From Beta vulgaris subsp. vulgaris (lineage: Eukaryota > Streptophyta > Magnoliopsida > Caryophyllales > Amaranthaceae): a DNA stretch of 64,000 bases. The position numbers and the translations under genes are program-made. Where the stretch lies: assembly GCF_026745355.1 (NCBI RefSeq), contig NC_079202.1, positions 52,106,209 through 52,170,208 on the forward strand, given 5' to 3'. Each line of letters starts with the position of its first letter. The stretch's first letter is position 1. The notes beneath the pieces are model-generated. The model searched no databases, had not been told where the DNA came from, and saw only the letters and a list, made by a program, of their open reading frames with translations. Positions 1 to 11,530 of the stretch are shown here, in pieces.

Positions 1-620
1 TTGTATTTTATGAAATGGTGTATAAATGAAAATAGTACTTATTATTGAAAATTAACAATACTTTATCTATTTTTTTAATTGCATCATTTGTATAAATGAA
101 AATAGTCCTTAGAGATCATCTCGGAAGATTCATTTGCCTCTTCTCTAGCCCAATTCCTTTTGTCGAAATTAATCATGCGGAAGTCCTTGCCATCCACAGG
201 GCTCTCAAAATATCAGCCACAATAGACTACCTCGCGCATTCGAAATTGACAATTGAATCAGACTCCTCTAATGCGGTTAAGTGGTGCAATGAGGATAACA
301 GTGGGCCGTGGAACCTATGCTTCATCATCAATTTTATTAGGAGCTGCATGGTAAAGAGTCATGGAGTCGAGATTCTTTACAAAAGTCGGGAATCAAATGT
401 TGTGGCAGACTCGCTTGCTAAACAAGGCCTTACGCGCATAGACGAATTCATTGCATGGCTATAATGCGAAAAATGAGTTTATTGTATGTTGCTGGATGTT
501 TTGTTGTGAGCTTGCTGTAATGTAAAAGCCACTACCTGAATGGAGTGGACTTGCTCTTATTGTAAGGCTTTTGGAAAGCAATAAAATAAAAATGGCAAAC
601 TATAAAATAAAAAAAAATCA
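1..620 (+). mobile_element. 3' end of a LINE, RNase H domain fragment
   Basis: The open frame at 96-464 (122 aa) reads as the C-terminal part of the RNase H-like domain found at the end of plant non-LTR retrotransposon polyproteins. Visible family residues are the acidic helix residue E29, D56 in an ESDS strand and D105 in a VVADSLAKQG-like motif. The first catalytic Asp strand is absent, so the domain is 5'-truncated and cannot be active. Downstream, 465-620 is AT-rich with AATAAA-like signals and ends in an A-rich run near 608, as expected of a LINE 3' end. A near-identical direct repeat of about 23 bp lies at 18-41 and 89-111; its meaning is unclear. A domesticated RNase H gene is possible but less likely, because the domain is incomplete. 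Confidence 0.6.
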
Positions 621-898
621 ACCAACTTTGTTAAACTATCTTGCATTATTATATAAGAAAAACATAGTCAAATTAATTAAACTTGGTCTTATTATATTAA
701 TCCCAATACGAAAATTTTAAATATCAAATTTTTATAATATTTATTATATAATTAGAAATATTGACATTCAAATAAGTGTCTCAGTAAAACGTGCAAAAAA
801 CACATGGTTCAACTAAAAGAAAGAGGAAGTGTCAATTAAGATCAAAATTTTGGACATTGCATATAAAATGTTGTGCTATTACTTACTTATAGAACTAT

Positions 899-1052
899 AG
901 TATTTGAAAATCATCTACCTTTTTACATGATAAAAACCAAATGAGCATATAAGAATAAAAGAACCAATGATCATATTAGTATTTGAAAATCACTTACCCT
1001 TTTTACATGATAAAAACTGAAACTAAATGAACATATACAAATAAAAAAACCC
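899..1052. repeat. imperfect tandem repeat, two copies of about 80 bp
   Basis: The phrase AGTATTTGAAAATCA followed by a CTTTTTACATGATAAAAAC-like stretch occurs at about 899 and again at about 979. The copies differ by small substitutions and indels. Confidence 0.65.
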
Positions 1053-1054
1053 AA

Positions 1055-1255
1055 ATATCATAGGATCTAATGGTATGTCTTTTTATCTCCCACATGAGAG
1101 ACTAACGTTCAAATTTTGAGTGGAAGCAAAATTTTCAATGTTGTGGTGGAGGATTAAGGCTTATGAGGTCTCTGATAAGTGACCATGTGCGAGAGCAGTT
1201 CAGATGAAATTTTTCTTACTACGAAATTTCGAAAAGGGCCCCAAAAAATATAAGA
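1055..1255 (+). repeat. SINE-like dispersed repeat, copy 1
   Basis: This stretch aligns by eye with 62490-62690. Shared blocks include CCACATG(A/G)GAGA, a GTTCAAATT/GTTGAAATC block, a purine-rich GTGG(A/C)GG(A/G)GG block, and GACC/GGCCC(C)AAAA at the end. The first 60 bases resemble a decayed tRNA-like head, with an A-box-like region followed by a B-box-like GTTCAAAT. Both copies are degraded, so the family assignment is tentative. Confidence 0.45.
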
Positions 1256-1950
1256 ATTAAAAATAATGATTGAACAATTGAGTTGTTAAGTAGTTCATAT
1301 TTCATTTTTAGATAGTCTAAACATGTGAAATTAGAGGTGATGTAAATACCACTATATAAGCACTTTTTGCTCCAAGAGATTGAAAAACAATAAAAGTGTG
1401 ACAATTTGTCAAAGATAATAGAATTTATGATATATAAAATATAAATTCATTTTTCTAATTTTGTCTAGAGCCAAGAGAGAATTCTAACAAAATAGGATAA
1501 TGACAAATCCAAATAACAAAATTTTCAGTTAATAGTCAATTCCTTTTCCAAAATATAGTCCAAAATGTAGTGTTAATTTACCCACTTTTTTTTTTTTTAA
1601 AAAAAAACCTTCTTTATTCACTTAAAACTCCACCTAAAAAAACAAATTACCACCTAATAAAATAAATCAAGTCAAAACCATCCAAAATCCATCCAAAATC
1701 CATTAAATACACTCCTCCACTCTTCCCGCAATATAATACTCCATAGAATCCAATGTTCCGAAACACAAACTAAACCTTCTGCCGTCTGTCATCATTACTC
1801 TCCCTGCAACTTCCCGTCACATTAAATTCTCTCACCTCCCTCCAAAAATAAAAATAAAAATAAAAATCACTCTTTTACTCCTTACTTCCAATGACAGAAA
1901 CTTTCCTATAATACCACTTTCATCACTGGAAGTTTCCTTTATTTACAATC

Positions 1951-4071
1951 ATGCCATCCCGGCAACCTCCATCACCGTCATCGTCACCGTCGTCACTGCA
2001 GACTCTCCCTCCTCACCTCATCCCTCTCATCTCCGTCGCCGGCGCCGGAATTTTCTCTCTCATCATAATCATCGTCGTCGTTTACCGGAAACTTAATCTC
2101 AGCCGTCGAACAGCTCCGTTGGATGAGGAGAGAGAAACTCACCGGAAAATACAAAATCCGCCGGAGCTCCGGCGATTCTCTTTCTCTCTCCTCCGAAAAT
2201 CCACCGGAGCTTTTTCTGTATCTCATCGTCTAGGTCAAGGTGGATTTGGTTCCGTTTACCGAGCTACTCTTTCTTCGACAGGTGAAAATGTTGCTGTAAA
2301 AGTTATGGAAACTTCTGGAACGATTCAAGGTGAGCGCGAATTTCACAACGAAATTTCGCTCGCGAATCGCGTAATTTCGACCGTTGGTTCGCAGTTTCTT
2401 GTGTCAGTCGTAGGGTACTCGTGTTCCGGAGGAGGAATACGGTGTGGTGGTGGTGGAGGTGGAGGAGAGAGAAAGCTTATTGTGTACGAATTGATGGTTA
2501 ATGGAAGCTTGCAGGAGAAGCTATTGGATTGTAAATGTGTTGAACTTTCTGTATGGAAGAAACGGTATAAGGTAATACTTGATGTAGCAAGAGCACTTTA
2601 TTATTTGCATTATGATTGTGGACCTACTCCTGTTGTTCATGGTGATGTTAAACCTAGTAATGTGTTGCTTGATGAAAATTTTAATGCGAAACTGGGGGAT
2701 TTTGGTTTAGCTACTATTTTAGATGAGAATGAGAAGGTTAAGGATGAGGAGGCTAGGGTTTTGGTTGAGATTGATGATGATGATTGTGAGTGTAATGATA
2801 ATGATAATGATGATGATGTTGTTAAGGTGAAAATTGAGGGGGAGAATGGGTCTATTGTTGAGGAGGAGGTGGAGAGTGAGAGTGTGGTAACGACGGTTGA
2901 ACGGTCACCGACTGCGGGGAGTAATATGATGGCTTCGCCATCGGATGGGTTCGAGAGAGCGAGTAGTTTGCCGGAGAGTTGGGTGGATAAGATGAGTGTT
3001 GAGAGTGGGAAAATTGGGAAGAAGAAGAATGGTGGGGGTTCAGGGAGGGATTATTGGTGGTGGAAACAGGATAATGGGGGTAATGGTGGTGTTGGTGGTG
3101 GTGTTGTAGGGTCTGAGTCGGGGAGAGTGAAGGATTATGTGATGGAGTGGATTGGGAGTGAGATTAAGAAGGAAAGACCTAAGAGCTCTGATTTGATTGG
3201 AGGAAGTGGTTCTGGTTTGACTTGTAATGATGGTGGTGATGTTAAAGTTGAGGGAAAGAAGCAAAAGAAGAAGAGGATGGATTGGTGGCGGGTTTCGATG
3301 GATGAGGATAAGTTTAGGAAGAAGAGGGAAAAGAATAGGAGGCCTAGGGAGTGGTGGAAGGAGGAGTTCTGTGAGGAGCTGACTAAGAAGAGTAAAGGCG
3401 ACAAGAAGAAGAAAAAGACGGGGGTGAAATCGAGTGGTGGGAGTGAATTGTGGTGGCAAAGGGATGAGGATTTTGTTGCCCCTGAGAGGAAGAAGAGGAG
3501 GAAAAGTAGGGGTAGCTTAGGAAGCATTGATTGGTGGTTAGATGGTTTGAGCGGTGAGCTTCGGGGTGGCCGGAGAAATAGTCAAGATTGGGCGAGTGGC
3601 GATGTACCAAAAAGTGGTGGGATTAGTAGCACACCTAGTATGAGAGGCACTGTGTGTTATATTGCCCCTGAGTATGGTGGTGGTGGACAGGTATCAGAAA
3701 AATGTGATGTGTACAGTTTTGGTGTTTTAGTATTGGTCATCATTTCGGGTCGCCGGCCGTTGCAAGTAATGGCTTCCCCAATGTCGGTATTCGAGAGGGC
3801 TAATTTGGTTTCCTGGGCTAGACAGTTGGCTTACAATGGGAAGCTATTGGATCTTGTAGACTCCTTAATTGAGTCATTAGATAAAGATCAAGCAATGCTA
3901 TGTATCACAATCGCACTCCTCTGTTTACAGAGATCACCATGTAAACGGCCTAATATGAAAGAGATTGTAGAAATGCTAACAGGCGAGGCCGAGCCACCCC
4001 ACTTGCCGTTCGAATTCTCTCCATCACCGCCTTCAAATTTCCCCTTCAAGTCAAGGAAGAAGGCTCGGTGA
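1951..4071 (+). CDS. receptor-like Ser/Thr protein kinase, At2g45590/At4g25390 type
   Basis: Single exon, 706 aa. A short Pro/Ser-rich N-terminus precedes one membrane segment (about residues 23-45), so the protein is probably membrane-anchored with almost no ectodomain. The kinase domain follows: glycine loop GQGGFGSV (95-102), lysine K117, helix-C E134, catalytic loop HGDVKPSN (230-237) and DFG (250-252). APE (572-574) comes only after an insert of about 310 residues in the activation segment. The insert starts acidic, becomes Lys/Gly-rich, and carries five paired-Trp motifs (W369-371, W445-446, W468-469, W501-502, W528-529). The catalytic loop has HGD instead of HRD, the non-RD form. The long insert and single exon fit the Arabidopsis At2g45590/At4g25390 family. 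The start is the first ATG of the frame, just upstream of the membrane segment. AATAAA at 4305-4310 is a plausible poly(A) signal. Substrate unknown. Confidence 0.93.
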   Translation: MPSRQPPSPSSSPSSLQTLPPHLIPLISVAGAGIFSLIIIIVVVYRKLNLSRRTAPLDEERETHRKIQNPPELRRFSFSLLRKSTGAFSVSHRLGQGGFGSVYRATLSSTGENVAVKVMETSGTIQGEREFHNEISLANRVISTVGSQFLVSVVGYSCSGGGIRCGGGGGGGERKLIVYELMVNGSLQEKLLDCKCVELSVWKKRYKVILDVARALYYLHYDCGPTPVVHGDVKPSNVLLDENFNAKLGDFGLATILDENEKVKDEEARVLVEIDDDDCECNDNDNDDDVVKVKIEGENGSIVEEEVESESVVTTVERSPTAGSNMMASPSDGFERASSLPESWVDKMSVESGKIGKKKNGGGSGRDYWWWKQDNGGNGGVGGGVVGSESGRVKDYVMEWIGSEIKKERPKSSDLIGGSGSGLTCNDGGDVKVEGKKQKKKRMDWWRVSMDEDKFRKKREKNRRPREWWKEEFCEELTKKSKGDKKKKKTGVKSSGGSELWWQRDEDFVAPERKKRRKSRGSLGSIDWWLDGLSGELRGGRRNSQDWASGDVPKSGGISSTPSMRGTVCYIAPEYGGGGQVSEKCDVYSFGVLVLVIISGRRPLQVMASPMSVFERANLVSWARQLAYNGKLLDLVDSLIESLDKDQAMLCITIALLCLQRSPCKRPNMKEIVEMLTGEAEPPHLPFEFSPSPPSNFPFKSRKKAR

Positions 4072-4935
4072 GTTTTCGCTTGTTTTTACTGAAAGTACTG
4101 TTTATTTTTAATCTAATGTTGATTATCATTAATTGACAGTAGAATGTACTATTGTTGTGTATGAGTATGACAACTTTTAATGTAGTCATCTTCTGTAGAT
4201 ATTAATGCGACGAAATTGAGAAAAGGTGGAAAATCTTCCTTAAATTCAGTCCATAACATTTACTTTGCTGTTTTGCTGTTAGCAATGTTCTTGTGTATGT
4301 TGCTAATAAAGTACTAATCTCATTGAAAAAATTGACCTCTATCTGAAAGCCATGATTAGGGGTTGATTTTCAATCCTTGACTCTGATAAATAGTGATTAT
4401 GCCATGCATAATTGTGATTTATGAGTGTTAAAGTTACTGCCTTTCACTTTCCAAGTGGTTAGGACACAATCATCGAGCACATATCTTTTAGTGCAGGAGG
4501 AGTTGTAATTGAGTAACCTGCTTTTTTATACTCCTATAACAAAATAGATTGGGCCCTGAAATATTGTCTTTTATCTTCTGTTTGATAACCTTTAGAAAGC
4601 AAGCATATGTATCCCTTGTGCTAAATTGTCATTCATGTTGGTTAATTAGTTCATTTCTTGGTCCCACATTTGCTTTCTTAGATGATTGTAAAGGTCCTAT
4701 TCTTGTTCATTAGCGTAAACTTAAAGCTTTAATCTATTTCAGGTTTTAGTCAAAAGATGAAACTTGTGATGGATTCTAAAATTACAACTGGACATACAAA
4801 ATAATTCTAGAAATTTTATTTTTTAGCATTTTATATGTGGCGGCAACTGCTGATGAAAATCGATTGTAGCTACTCTTGTTAGCATTTTTTTTTGATCTTT
4901 TTCTAATTTGCAGGAGAGCAAAAAAAAAAGTTTGA
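4072..4935. other. 3' flank of the kinase gene
   Basis: It probably contains the 3' UTR (AATAAA at 4305). The rest is AT-rich without a recognisable gene. Confidence 0.5.
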
Positions 4936-6163
4936 ACGTAAATGAACGAACATTAACATTATTCATAAAAATTGTGTTCATTTTTCGTTTCTGCTTTTCC
5001 CTACTGATTCTGTTGACTACATCGATGCATAAATTGTAAAAAGAATACTATTAAGTTGGTGCATATGTGCTAAACGTTAATCCTGAAAGGGGCATATTGC
5101 TTGTCAATTAGTTCTTGATGGTTGATGCTGCTAAGTAGTTGAGTTGAAGGGTACTCTTGTCTGCTTGGTAACTAATGTTGTGAGTTGATACTTTGATTAG
5201 ATGAGCGACCTTATTAGGGATAAACTTTTCTTCTTGTCTTTTTGGGATCCTTGCCCTCCCTTCCTACCCTTGTCTTGTACCTCCAAGTGAGGTAGAATCC
5301 TTAAGTTGCTCTATACGTTTCCTCTCACTATGGCCAGGCTGGCGAACTGAGTCAGGAGTGAAATTCCTACTCGAATCATTGTGTTTGGCTGTTTGCTTGT
5401 GGATTGAGGGATTTTTTTTTTGGGGGGGGGGTGATATGTTTGCTCTTTTTCGTACACTATTCTTATTTCCTCCTTAGGTCAGTTTTTTTATTGGTAGGAA
5501 CGGGGAAGGAAGTGTGCGATGGTGATTGATGTGGGACTGTGGGCAGAGCATCTTTTAAGATGTTTATAAGGAGACCATTGCTTGGTAGACCTGGTTGTTG
5601 TGCAGGCTGGATCGGGCAATAGCGGGTCACCTTGTATCAAAATTTCAGCAACAAAGATGAAGTGCTATGATCTCTATTTTGAGGAAAACAGAGGAAGCTA
5701 TAATCTCATGTAGTCCTTCCTGTATTCTTGATCTTGATCCTATTAGGGGAATTTATGTCTCTCTAGAGGGATTAGGATCAGGTTCTGCATATTGTTCTCT
5801 GCCTATACTATTTCTTGGCCTGACAGACAAGGGAAACAATTAGATTTCAGTGGAAGATCCCGGTGATACGACAACAATTTAAGGATTGACCTCGCTCTAT
5901 CTCCTTTGAATTGTTGTCGCATGATTGCGATCATCTGATCTTCGATGCACCTAATAGATTCTTTTTAATGGCAAGCCATCATGTGGTGAGGCCTTGTAAG
6001 CGAACTCGTTTGTGCAACCAACCAGCTGTAGTTACAGTTGCTTCCTTTATCCTATGAATTTGGGGTGAATTTTCGCAACTTTGATAATATTAATGTCACA
6101 CACTAAAATGCCATTGGAATTGTTACAGGAAGATAATATGGTATGCAAATTTTCAAGACTTTA
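4936..6163. repeat. 1.2-kb tandem direct repeat, unit 1
   Basis: It begins ACGTAAATGAACGAACATTA and ends CAAATTTTCAAGACTTTA. The same order of sequence recurs at 6190-7430 with very high identity by eye (point changes, a changed G/T homopolymer near 5410/6680 and an extra stretch of about 27 bp in unit 2). No convincing protein is encoded; short open frames here are interrupted or differ between units. No terminal repeats were seen, so this looks like a recent segmental tandem duplication rather than a mobile element. Confidence 0.85.
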
Positions 6164-6189
6164 TATTGCTTACATCCTTGCAAATTTTT

Positions 6190-7430
6190 ACGTAAATGAA
6201 CGAACATTAACATAATTCATAAGAATTTTATGTTTACTGTTGACTGTTACCTCAAGTTTCTTCATTTTTCGTTTCTGCTTTTCCCTACTGACTCTGTGAC
6301 TACATCGATGCATAAATTGTAAAAAGAATACTATTCAGTTGGTGCATATGTGCTAAACGTTAATCCTGAAAGGGGCATATTGCTTAATTGTTATGGTTAT
6401 GCTGCTAAGTAGTTGAGTTGAAGGGTACTCTTGTCTGCTTGGTAACTAATGTTGTGAGTTGATACTTTGATTAGATGAACGACCTTATTAGGGATAAACT
6501 TTTCTTCTTGTCTTTTTGGGATCCTTACCCTCCCTACCCTTGTCTTGTACCTCCAAGTGAGGTAGAATCCTTAAGTTGCTCTATACGTTTCCTCTCACTA
6601 TGGCCAGGCTGGCGAACTGAGTCAGGAGCGAAATTCTTACTCGAACCATTGTGTTTGGCTGTTTGCTTGTGGATTGAGGGATTTTTTTTTTTTTTTGGGG
6701 GGGGGGGTGATATGTTTGCTTTTTTTCGTACACTATTCTTATTTCCTCCTTAGGTCAGTTTTTCTATTGGTAGGAACGGGGAAGGAAGTGTGTGATGGTG
6801 ATTGATGTGATACTGTGGGCAGAGCATCTTTTAAGATTTATAAGGAGACCATTGCTTGGTAGACCTGGTTGTTGTGCAGGCTGGGCAATAGCGGGTCACC
6901 TTGTATCAAAATTTCAGCAACAAAGATGAAGTGCTATGATCTCTATTTTGATGAAAACAGAGGAAGCTATAATCTCATGTAGTCCTTCCTGTATTCTTGA
7001 TCTTGATCCTATTAGGGGAATCTATGTCTCTCTAGAGGGATTAGGATCAGGTTCTGCATATTGTTCTCTGCCTATACTATTTCTTGGCCTGACAGACAAG
7101 GCAAACAATTAGATTTGAGTGGAAGATCCCGGTGATACGACAACAATTCAAGGATTGACGTCGCTCTATCTCCTTTGAATCTTTGTCGCATGATTGCGAT
7201 CATCTGATCTTAGGTGCACCTAATAGATTCTTTTTAATGGCAAGCCATCATGTGGTGAGGCCTTGTAAGTGAACTCTTTTGTGCAACCAACCAGCGTAGT
7301 TGCAGTTGCTTCCTTTGTCCTAAGAATTTTGGGATAAATCTTCTCAACTTTGATATATTTAATGTCAGTCTAAAATGCCATTGGGATTCTTACAGGAAGA
7401 TAATATGGTATGCAAATTTTCAAGACTTTA
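6190..7430. repeat. 1.2-kb tandem direct repeat, unit 2
   Basis: Second copy of the unit at 4936-6163, offset about 1254-1274 bp. The 92-codon open frame at 6475-6753 lies in it. It is probably not a gene: unit 1 has small indels across the same interval, and a poly-T/poly-G run encodes its end. Confidence 0.85.
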
Positions 7431-9128
7431 TGCCATGGAACTGTTATAATTTCAAAATAAAATTATAACTCTTAAATAAAATGATACGGTTAAAGCTATA
7501 GTATGTTGTGATGGTTGTAGTCAAACTTGACATTCTTTAGAGACATAAGACTCTAAGAGTACTTCAAACTGGACTTGTTTACCCATGTTTAAAAATTGAA
7601 TGTTTCTCATAATCATACTCACTTCATAGAAGTAGTTCATACAGATACAGTAGTAGAATATTGCATGTTCAATTTGGGTCCAAATTCAAACTCTAGTCCT
7701 TTAGAGCTTGTACTTCAGGAAACATAAACATTGGACGGGACCTTTAAATTTTGCAACTTAGGCACTCTCTTTGGACTTATTTTGTTCAATTTGTCGCCGT
7801 TCAGTTCAGCCCAGTTCAATTTCTCGTCGTTTTGTTCAGTTTCTGTTTTTCCCAATTCAAATAAAACGGAGCCTTAAATTATTATCATATCATACGAAGT
7901 ATAACTTACTACTAGCACTTAATTTCTGCTAGTAGTACTTACCAAGTGAGAAGGTGGAAGGTAAACTAGGCAGACCAGACGTGATATTTTCTGGCAGTGA
8001 CAGTACTTTAACGGGAAACTAATAAATTGAGTGAACTGTAAAAGCCTGAAAGAGAGATGGGGAGGTTGTTGAGCTTTGATTACAGAATGCGACATTCAAC
8101 TACGCAATTATTATAGATCTTCCTAAGCTGTTGAGATTTTTCACATTCAAGTTACCAAGGAAGACGCAATCTAGGAAAGATAGTCTGTACTAGTATCATT
8201 TATGTGTGCCAAATCTTCCCCTTCACCATCGAGTTCATTCATAATAGTGATTTAGATGTCTCATTTTCGAATTTGTCATCACTTTTTGATATATCTTTGT
8301 TCACGTAGTTCATAATTGAGTCTATATTTGTACAATTATTCAGTAATGTCTTTTTTATTATGGGAAGTTTTTTGGTATCGTCGTTTTATAATTCATAGTT
8401 TAGTAGTTTATCGGTTTCAAATTGTCAATGCATATTTTTATTCATTAATATCTCTAATACCTTGTAGGTAAAAAATATAAAAAGTTGATATTTTGAATGT
8501 ATATGTTGAGACAAATTTAACAAGATATCAAATGACTACTATATTTTTCTTTATGTTAAACAAGAGTATTTGATTTGTGAATAGTACAAAAGTCAAACCG
8601 TGTCAAGTAATGTAGAAAGTATTTCTTTTGATCGATTGATTAATACATAATAATGAGGTTCCGCTACATTAGCTCTCAACTTGCACTCATACTTGAAGTA
8701 GTTATATTCAATGAAAACTCTATTTGGCTAAATTTTACTTCTAAGTAGCTAAACATAAGATGAAGTTGTAGACTCTAATAAAACGCAAAATTACATTAGC
8801 GCTTCCATTGTACTCATTTGATTAAAAAAAATATAGCTAATTCAAAATTTAGTCAAATAGTCGCACTCATTCTTAAATTATCAATTTATCACATAAGAGA
8901 TACCCTAGATACTAGAGTAAGTGTGAGGTGGCTCATTCAATTCACCGCGCAGAAAGTTAGTTATACACTTATACCTATCTTTTAGCACAATGCCCATTAT
9001 GTGGCACATCTCCTTCCAACCTACCTTTCATCCAACCTCTTTTTAAAAACTAACTTCAACACATTCACATTCACATTTACACTTGAAAATTCCCATCTTT
9101 TTTTTTTACATCCTTTTCAAATACATCA
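7431..9128. other. intergenic region upstream of the first carboxylesterase
   Basis: AT-rich, without an open frame of recognisable family. The last 130 bases before the ATG at 9129 are pyrimidine- and A-rich, like a plant 5' UTR. Confidence 0.5.
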
Positions 9129-10887
9129 ATGGATCCCTACAAATTCCTAAAAATATCTCCAAACCCAGATGGAACCATCACTAGACTTACCCCAACCATC
9201 TTAGTACCCACTACTGAACAAGAACAACAACAACAACAACAACAAGATGATAATAACAACATTGTATCTCAAAATCCTCGGATAATTTCTAAGGATGTAC
9301 CCCTTAATCCGAGCAAGAAAACCTTTGTGCGTATTTTCCGACCTGCAGAAGTACCTTCAAGTTCAAGTAACAAGCTTCCAGTTATTATCTACTATCATGG
9401 AGGTGGTTTTGTGTTTTACTCTGCTGGTACAGTGTTCTTCCATGAGTCATGTAATCGCATGTCTGAAGCCATTCCTGCTGTTGTTATCTCTGTTGATTAT
9501 CGCTTGGCGCCGGAGTATCGGCTGCCTGCTGCTTATGATGATGCCATTGAGGCTATCTTGTGGGTGCGAGACCAAGCTTTGAGTTGTGCTAATGGTGGTG
9601 GTGGTGGTGATCCTTGGTTGAGAGAGTGTGCTGATTTTGGTCGTTGTTTTCTTATGGGTAGTAGCTCTGGTGGCAATATTACTTACCATGCAGGTACAAA
9701 TTCTTGTTATGTGTTTCTGATAATCATGAAAAGTCCATATTGTGAAAACATGTTGATGTCTTGATCCCCACACAAATTCAAAGAAAGAACAAGAGAATGA
9801 ACATATAGAACATATGAATTACTATTGTCACACTCACAGCTATTAGCTAATATTCCCTCCGTCGTTTAATATAGATTGCGGAAAAAAAATTATAATAGCT
9901 CTCGAATGTGTGACGTTTTTCTCTGTAATATCATATTTTTAACACTAAATTATAACTTGTACTTGTGATAATATATCATCAGTCTCAAATTATATATCAT
10001 CTTTATTTTATTAATTTAACGACACATTGTCTGGATTCAACAACTAGTTAGACATAGGGAAAATTTTAACTTACTTAGCAATTCATTACACGTTTGAATG
10101 GGTGGGATAAACTATAAATCACTATATGGTCCAAAATGCGAGCATTATATTCGCTATCTACAAATTTGACCATATGTCCATATCGTTCACAATTTTATGG
10201 AATTATCACACAATGACACAACATAAATCAATCCTTGTTAATTTTTTTAAGATAAGGAAAAGACGTCCTAACCGGCCCCAAACTTCACACAGACACACAG
10301 GTCAACTCAGCCCGGATTTGCAGGCAATCCTTGCTAATTGCTATAACCTTTATTTATAAAAATTTGATTATTTCTCCAACATATATATATTATCATCTAA
10401 TATGATAACGATTGCATGTATATATGCAGGATTACGTGCATTAGATGATGATCTAACACCAATGAAAATCCAAGGGCTAATAATAAATCAAGCCTATTTT
10501 GGAGGAATAGATAGGACAGATTCAGAATTAAGGCTGATTGAGGATAAAATCGTCCCATTACCAGCTAATGATGTGATGTGGTCACTTGCCCTGCCCGTAG
10601 GTGCTGACCGTAACCATGAATTCTGCAATCCAATGGCTCAGAACACCCACAGTGAGAAGATCGGACGGTTGCCAAGGTGTCTAATTAATGGCTATGGAGG
10701 GGACCCACTTGTGGATAGACAGAAGGAATTTACTAAGATGCTGGAGTCACGTGGAGTGCACGTGGTGTCTTGTTTTGATGAAGGTGGTTTTCATGCTGTG
10801 GAGTTATTTGAGCCTCCAAGAGCTCAAGCTTTGGTTGATAAAATTAAGGAATTTATTGGGTCCACTTCTCCAAGATCCACAATTTAG
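9129..10887 (+). CDS. carboxylesterase, CXE8-like (two exons, catalytic triad intact)
   Basis: Exon 1 is 9129-9693 and exon 2 is 10430-10887. The intron has donor GTACAA and acceptor TATATGCAG, and splits a Gly codon (residue 189). The product is 340 aa, usual for plant class I carboxylesterases of the alpha/beta-hydrolase fold (HSL-like). Residues 90-93 are the oxyanion motif HGGG and 177-181 the nucleophile elbow GSSSG with S179. D280 (in GGDPLVDRQ) and H310 (in GFHAVELF) complete the triad. A Gln run (about 31-39) and a Gly run (156-160) are local expansions. These enzymes hydrolyse short-chain esters, often of specialised metabolites; the substrate cannot be read from sequence. The best known relatives are Arabidopsis CXE8/CXE9, and the location beside the kinase and URT1 supports that. 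The paralogue at 13124 lies 2.2 kb downstream on the same strand. Confidence 0.93.
9694..10429 (+). other. intron of the first carboxylesterase
   Basis: 736-bp GT-AG intron. The frame is continuous across it and restores the family motif A-G-L-R-A-L. A segment near 9855-10010 starts CTCCGTCGTTT and may be a decayed Stowaway fragment, but no second end was found. Confidence 0.85.
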
Positions 10888-11329
10888 GATTTACAAAAAT
10901 TTAGCATGATTTTATAGCTTATTACTCTTTTATTTTAATATTAATCTTGATGTTATTATTTAAAAATCACTTGGTCTAAATACTCTATGAAATTTAAATG
11001 AAGCATTTTTATGCATTACCTCCAAACTCTCCCCTTTTAGCCCCTATGTTCAAAATCCAAATAGTATTCCTATTATTTTAGTTATTTTTCTTTTTGTTTA
11101 ATGAGCCATGTTTTTTTAACTTATTTGACTATCTTTGATTTGGAAGTGATACTCCTATATCATGATAGCAAATTATATATGTGATTAATTATTAAGATTA
11201 AGAGCTTGTTTTTGATAGATATAACTTTTTTCGTTTCACGATTCATATTTCTAGTCATTTTCTTTTCATCAACCACTAGCATTATATATACGTGATACAT
11301 GCGAAAATAAATAGAGAGCTAATTTATTT
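10888..11329. other. 3' flank of the first carboxylesterase
   Basis: AT-rich with no gene; it runs up to the CACTA-like terminus at 11330. Confidence 0.5.
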
Positions 11330-11530
11330 CACTAGGGGAAAAAAGGAAGGGTTGCGCTGGAAGGGCCGCTTTTTCTTTAGCACGCAACCCTTCTTGTATG
11401 AAGGGTTGCGGTTAACAAGAAAACACAGCCCTTCGTACTGTAAAAAAGGTTGCGGTTTTTAGGCTAACCGTAGCCCTATTAGTGAAGGGTTGCGATTATC
11501 TCAGAAACCGCAACCCTTCGTGGAAGAAGG
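11330..11530 (+). mobile_element. CACTA (En/Spm-like) element terminus with subterminal repeats
   Basis: The segment begins CACTAGGGGAAAAAA, matching the canonical CACTA terminus. It is followed by at least six copies, in both orientations, of a motif around AAGGGTTGCGG (for example near 11348, 11385, 11401, 11448, 11484 and 11503). Such short clustered repeats next to the terminus are where CACTA transposases bind. The opposite end (CCCCTAGTG) was not found nearby, so the element is truncated or decayed. Confidence 0.7.

Larger units (their letters stand above)
621..1950. other. AT-rich upstream region of the kinase gene
   Basis: No gene was recognised. The segment holds an imperfect tandem repeat (899-1052), a SINE-like repeat (about 1055-1255), and a pyrimidine-rich stretch at about 1690-1945 that probably contains the promoter and 5' UTR of the kinase. 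I could not place a TATA box with confidence. Confidence 0.5.

Noticed and set aside
3040..3610. Several - strand open frames over the kinase insert
   Set aside because: They are antisense shadows of the GC-skewed, repetitive kinase insert; no domain, and the + frame is clearly the gene.
6475..6753. 92-codon open frame in tandem repeat unit 2
   Set aside because: Unit 1 has indels over the same interval, and the end of the frame is a homopolymer translation.
9295..9773. Overlapping frames in the first carboxylesterase exon
   Set aside because: Out-of-frame shadows of the real coding sequence, which shows all family motifs.
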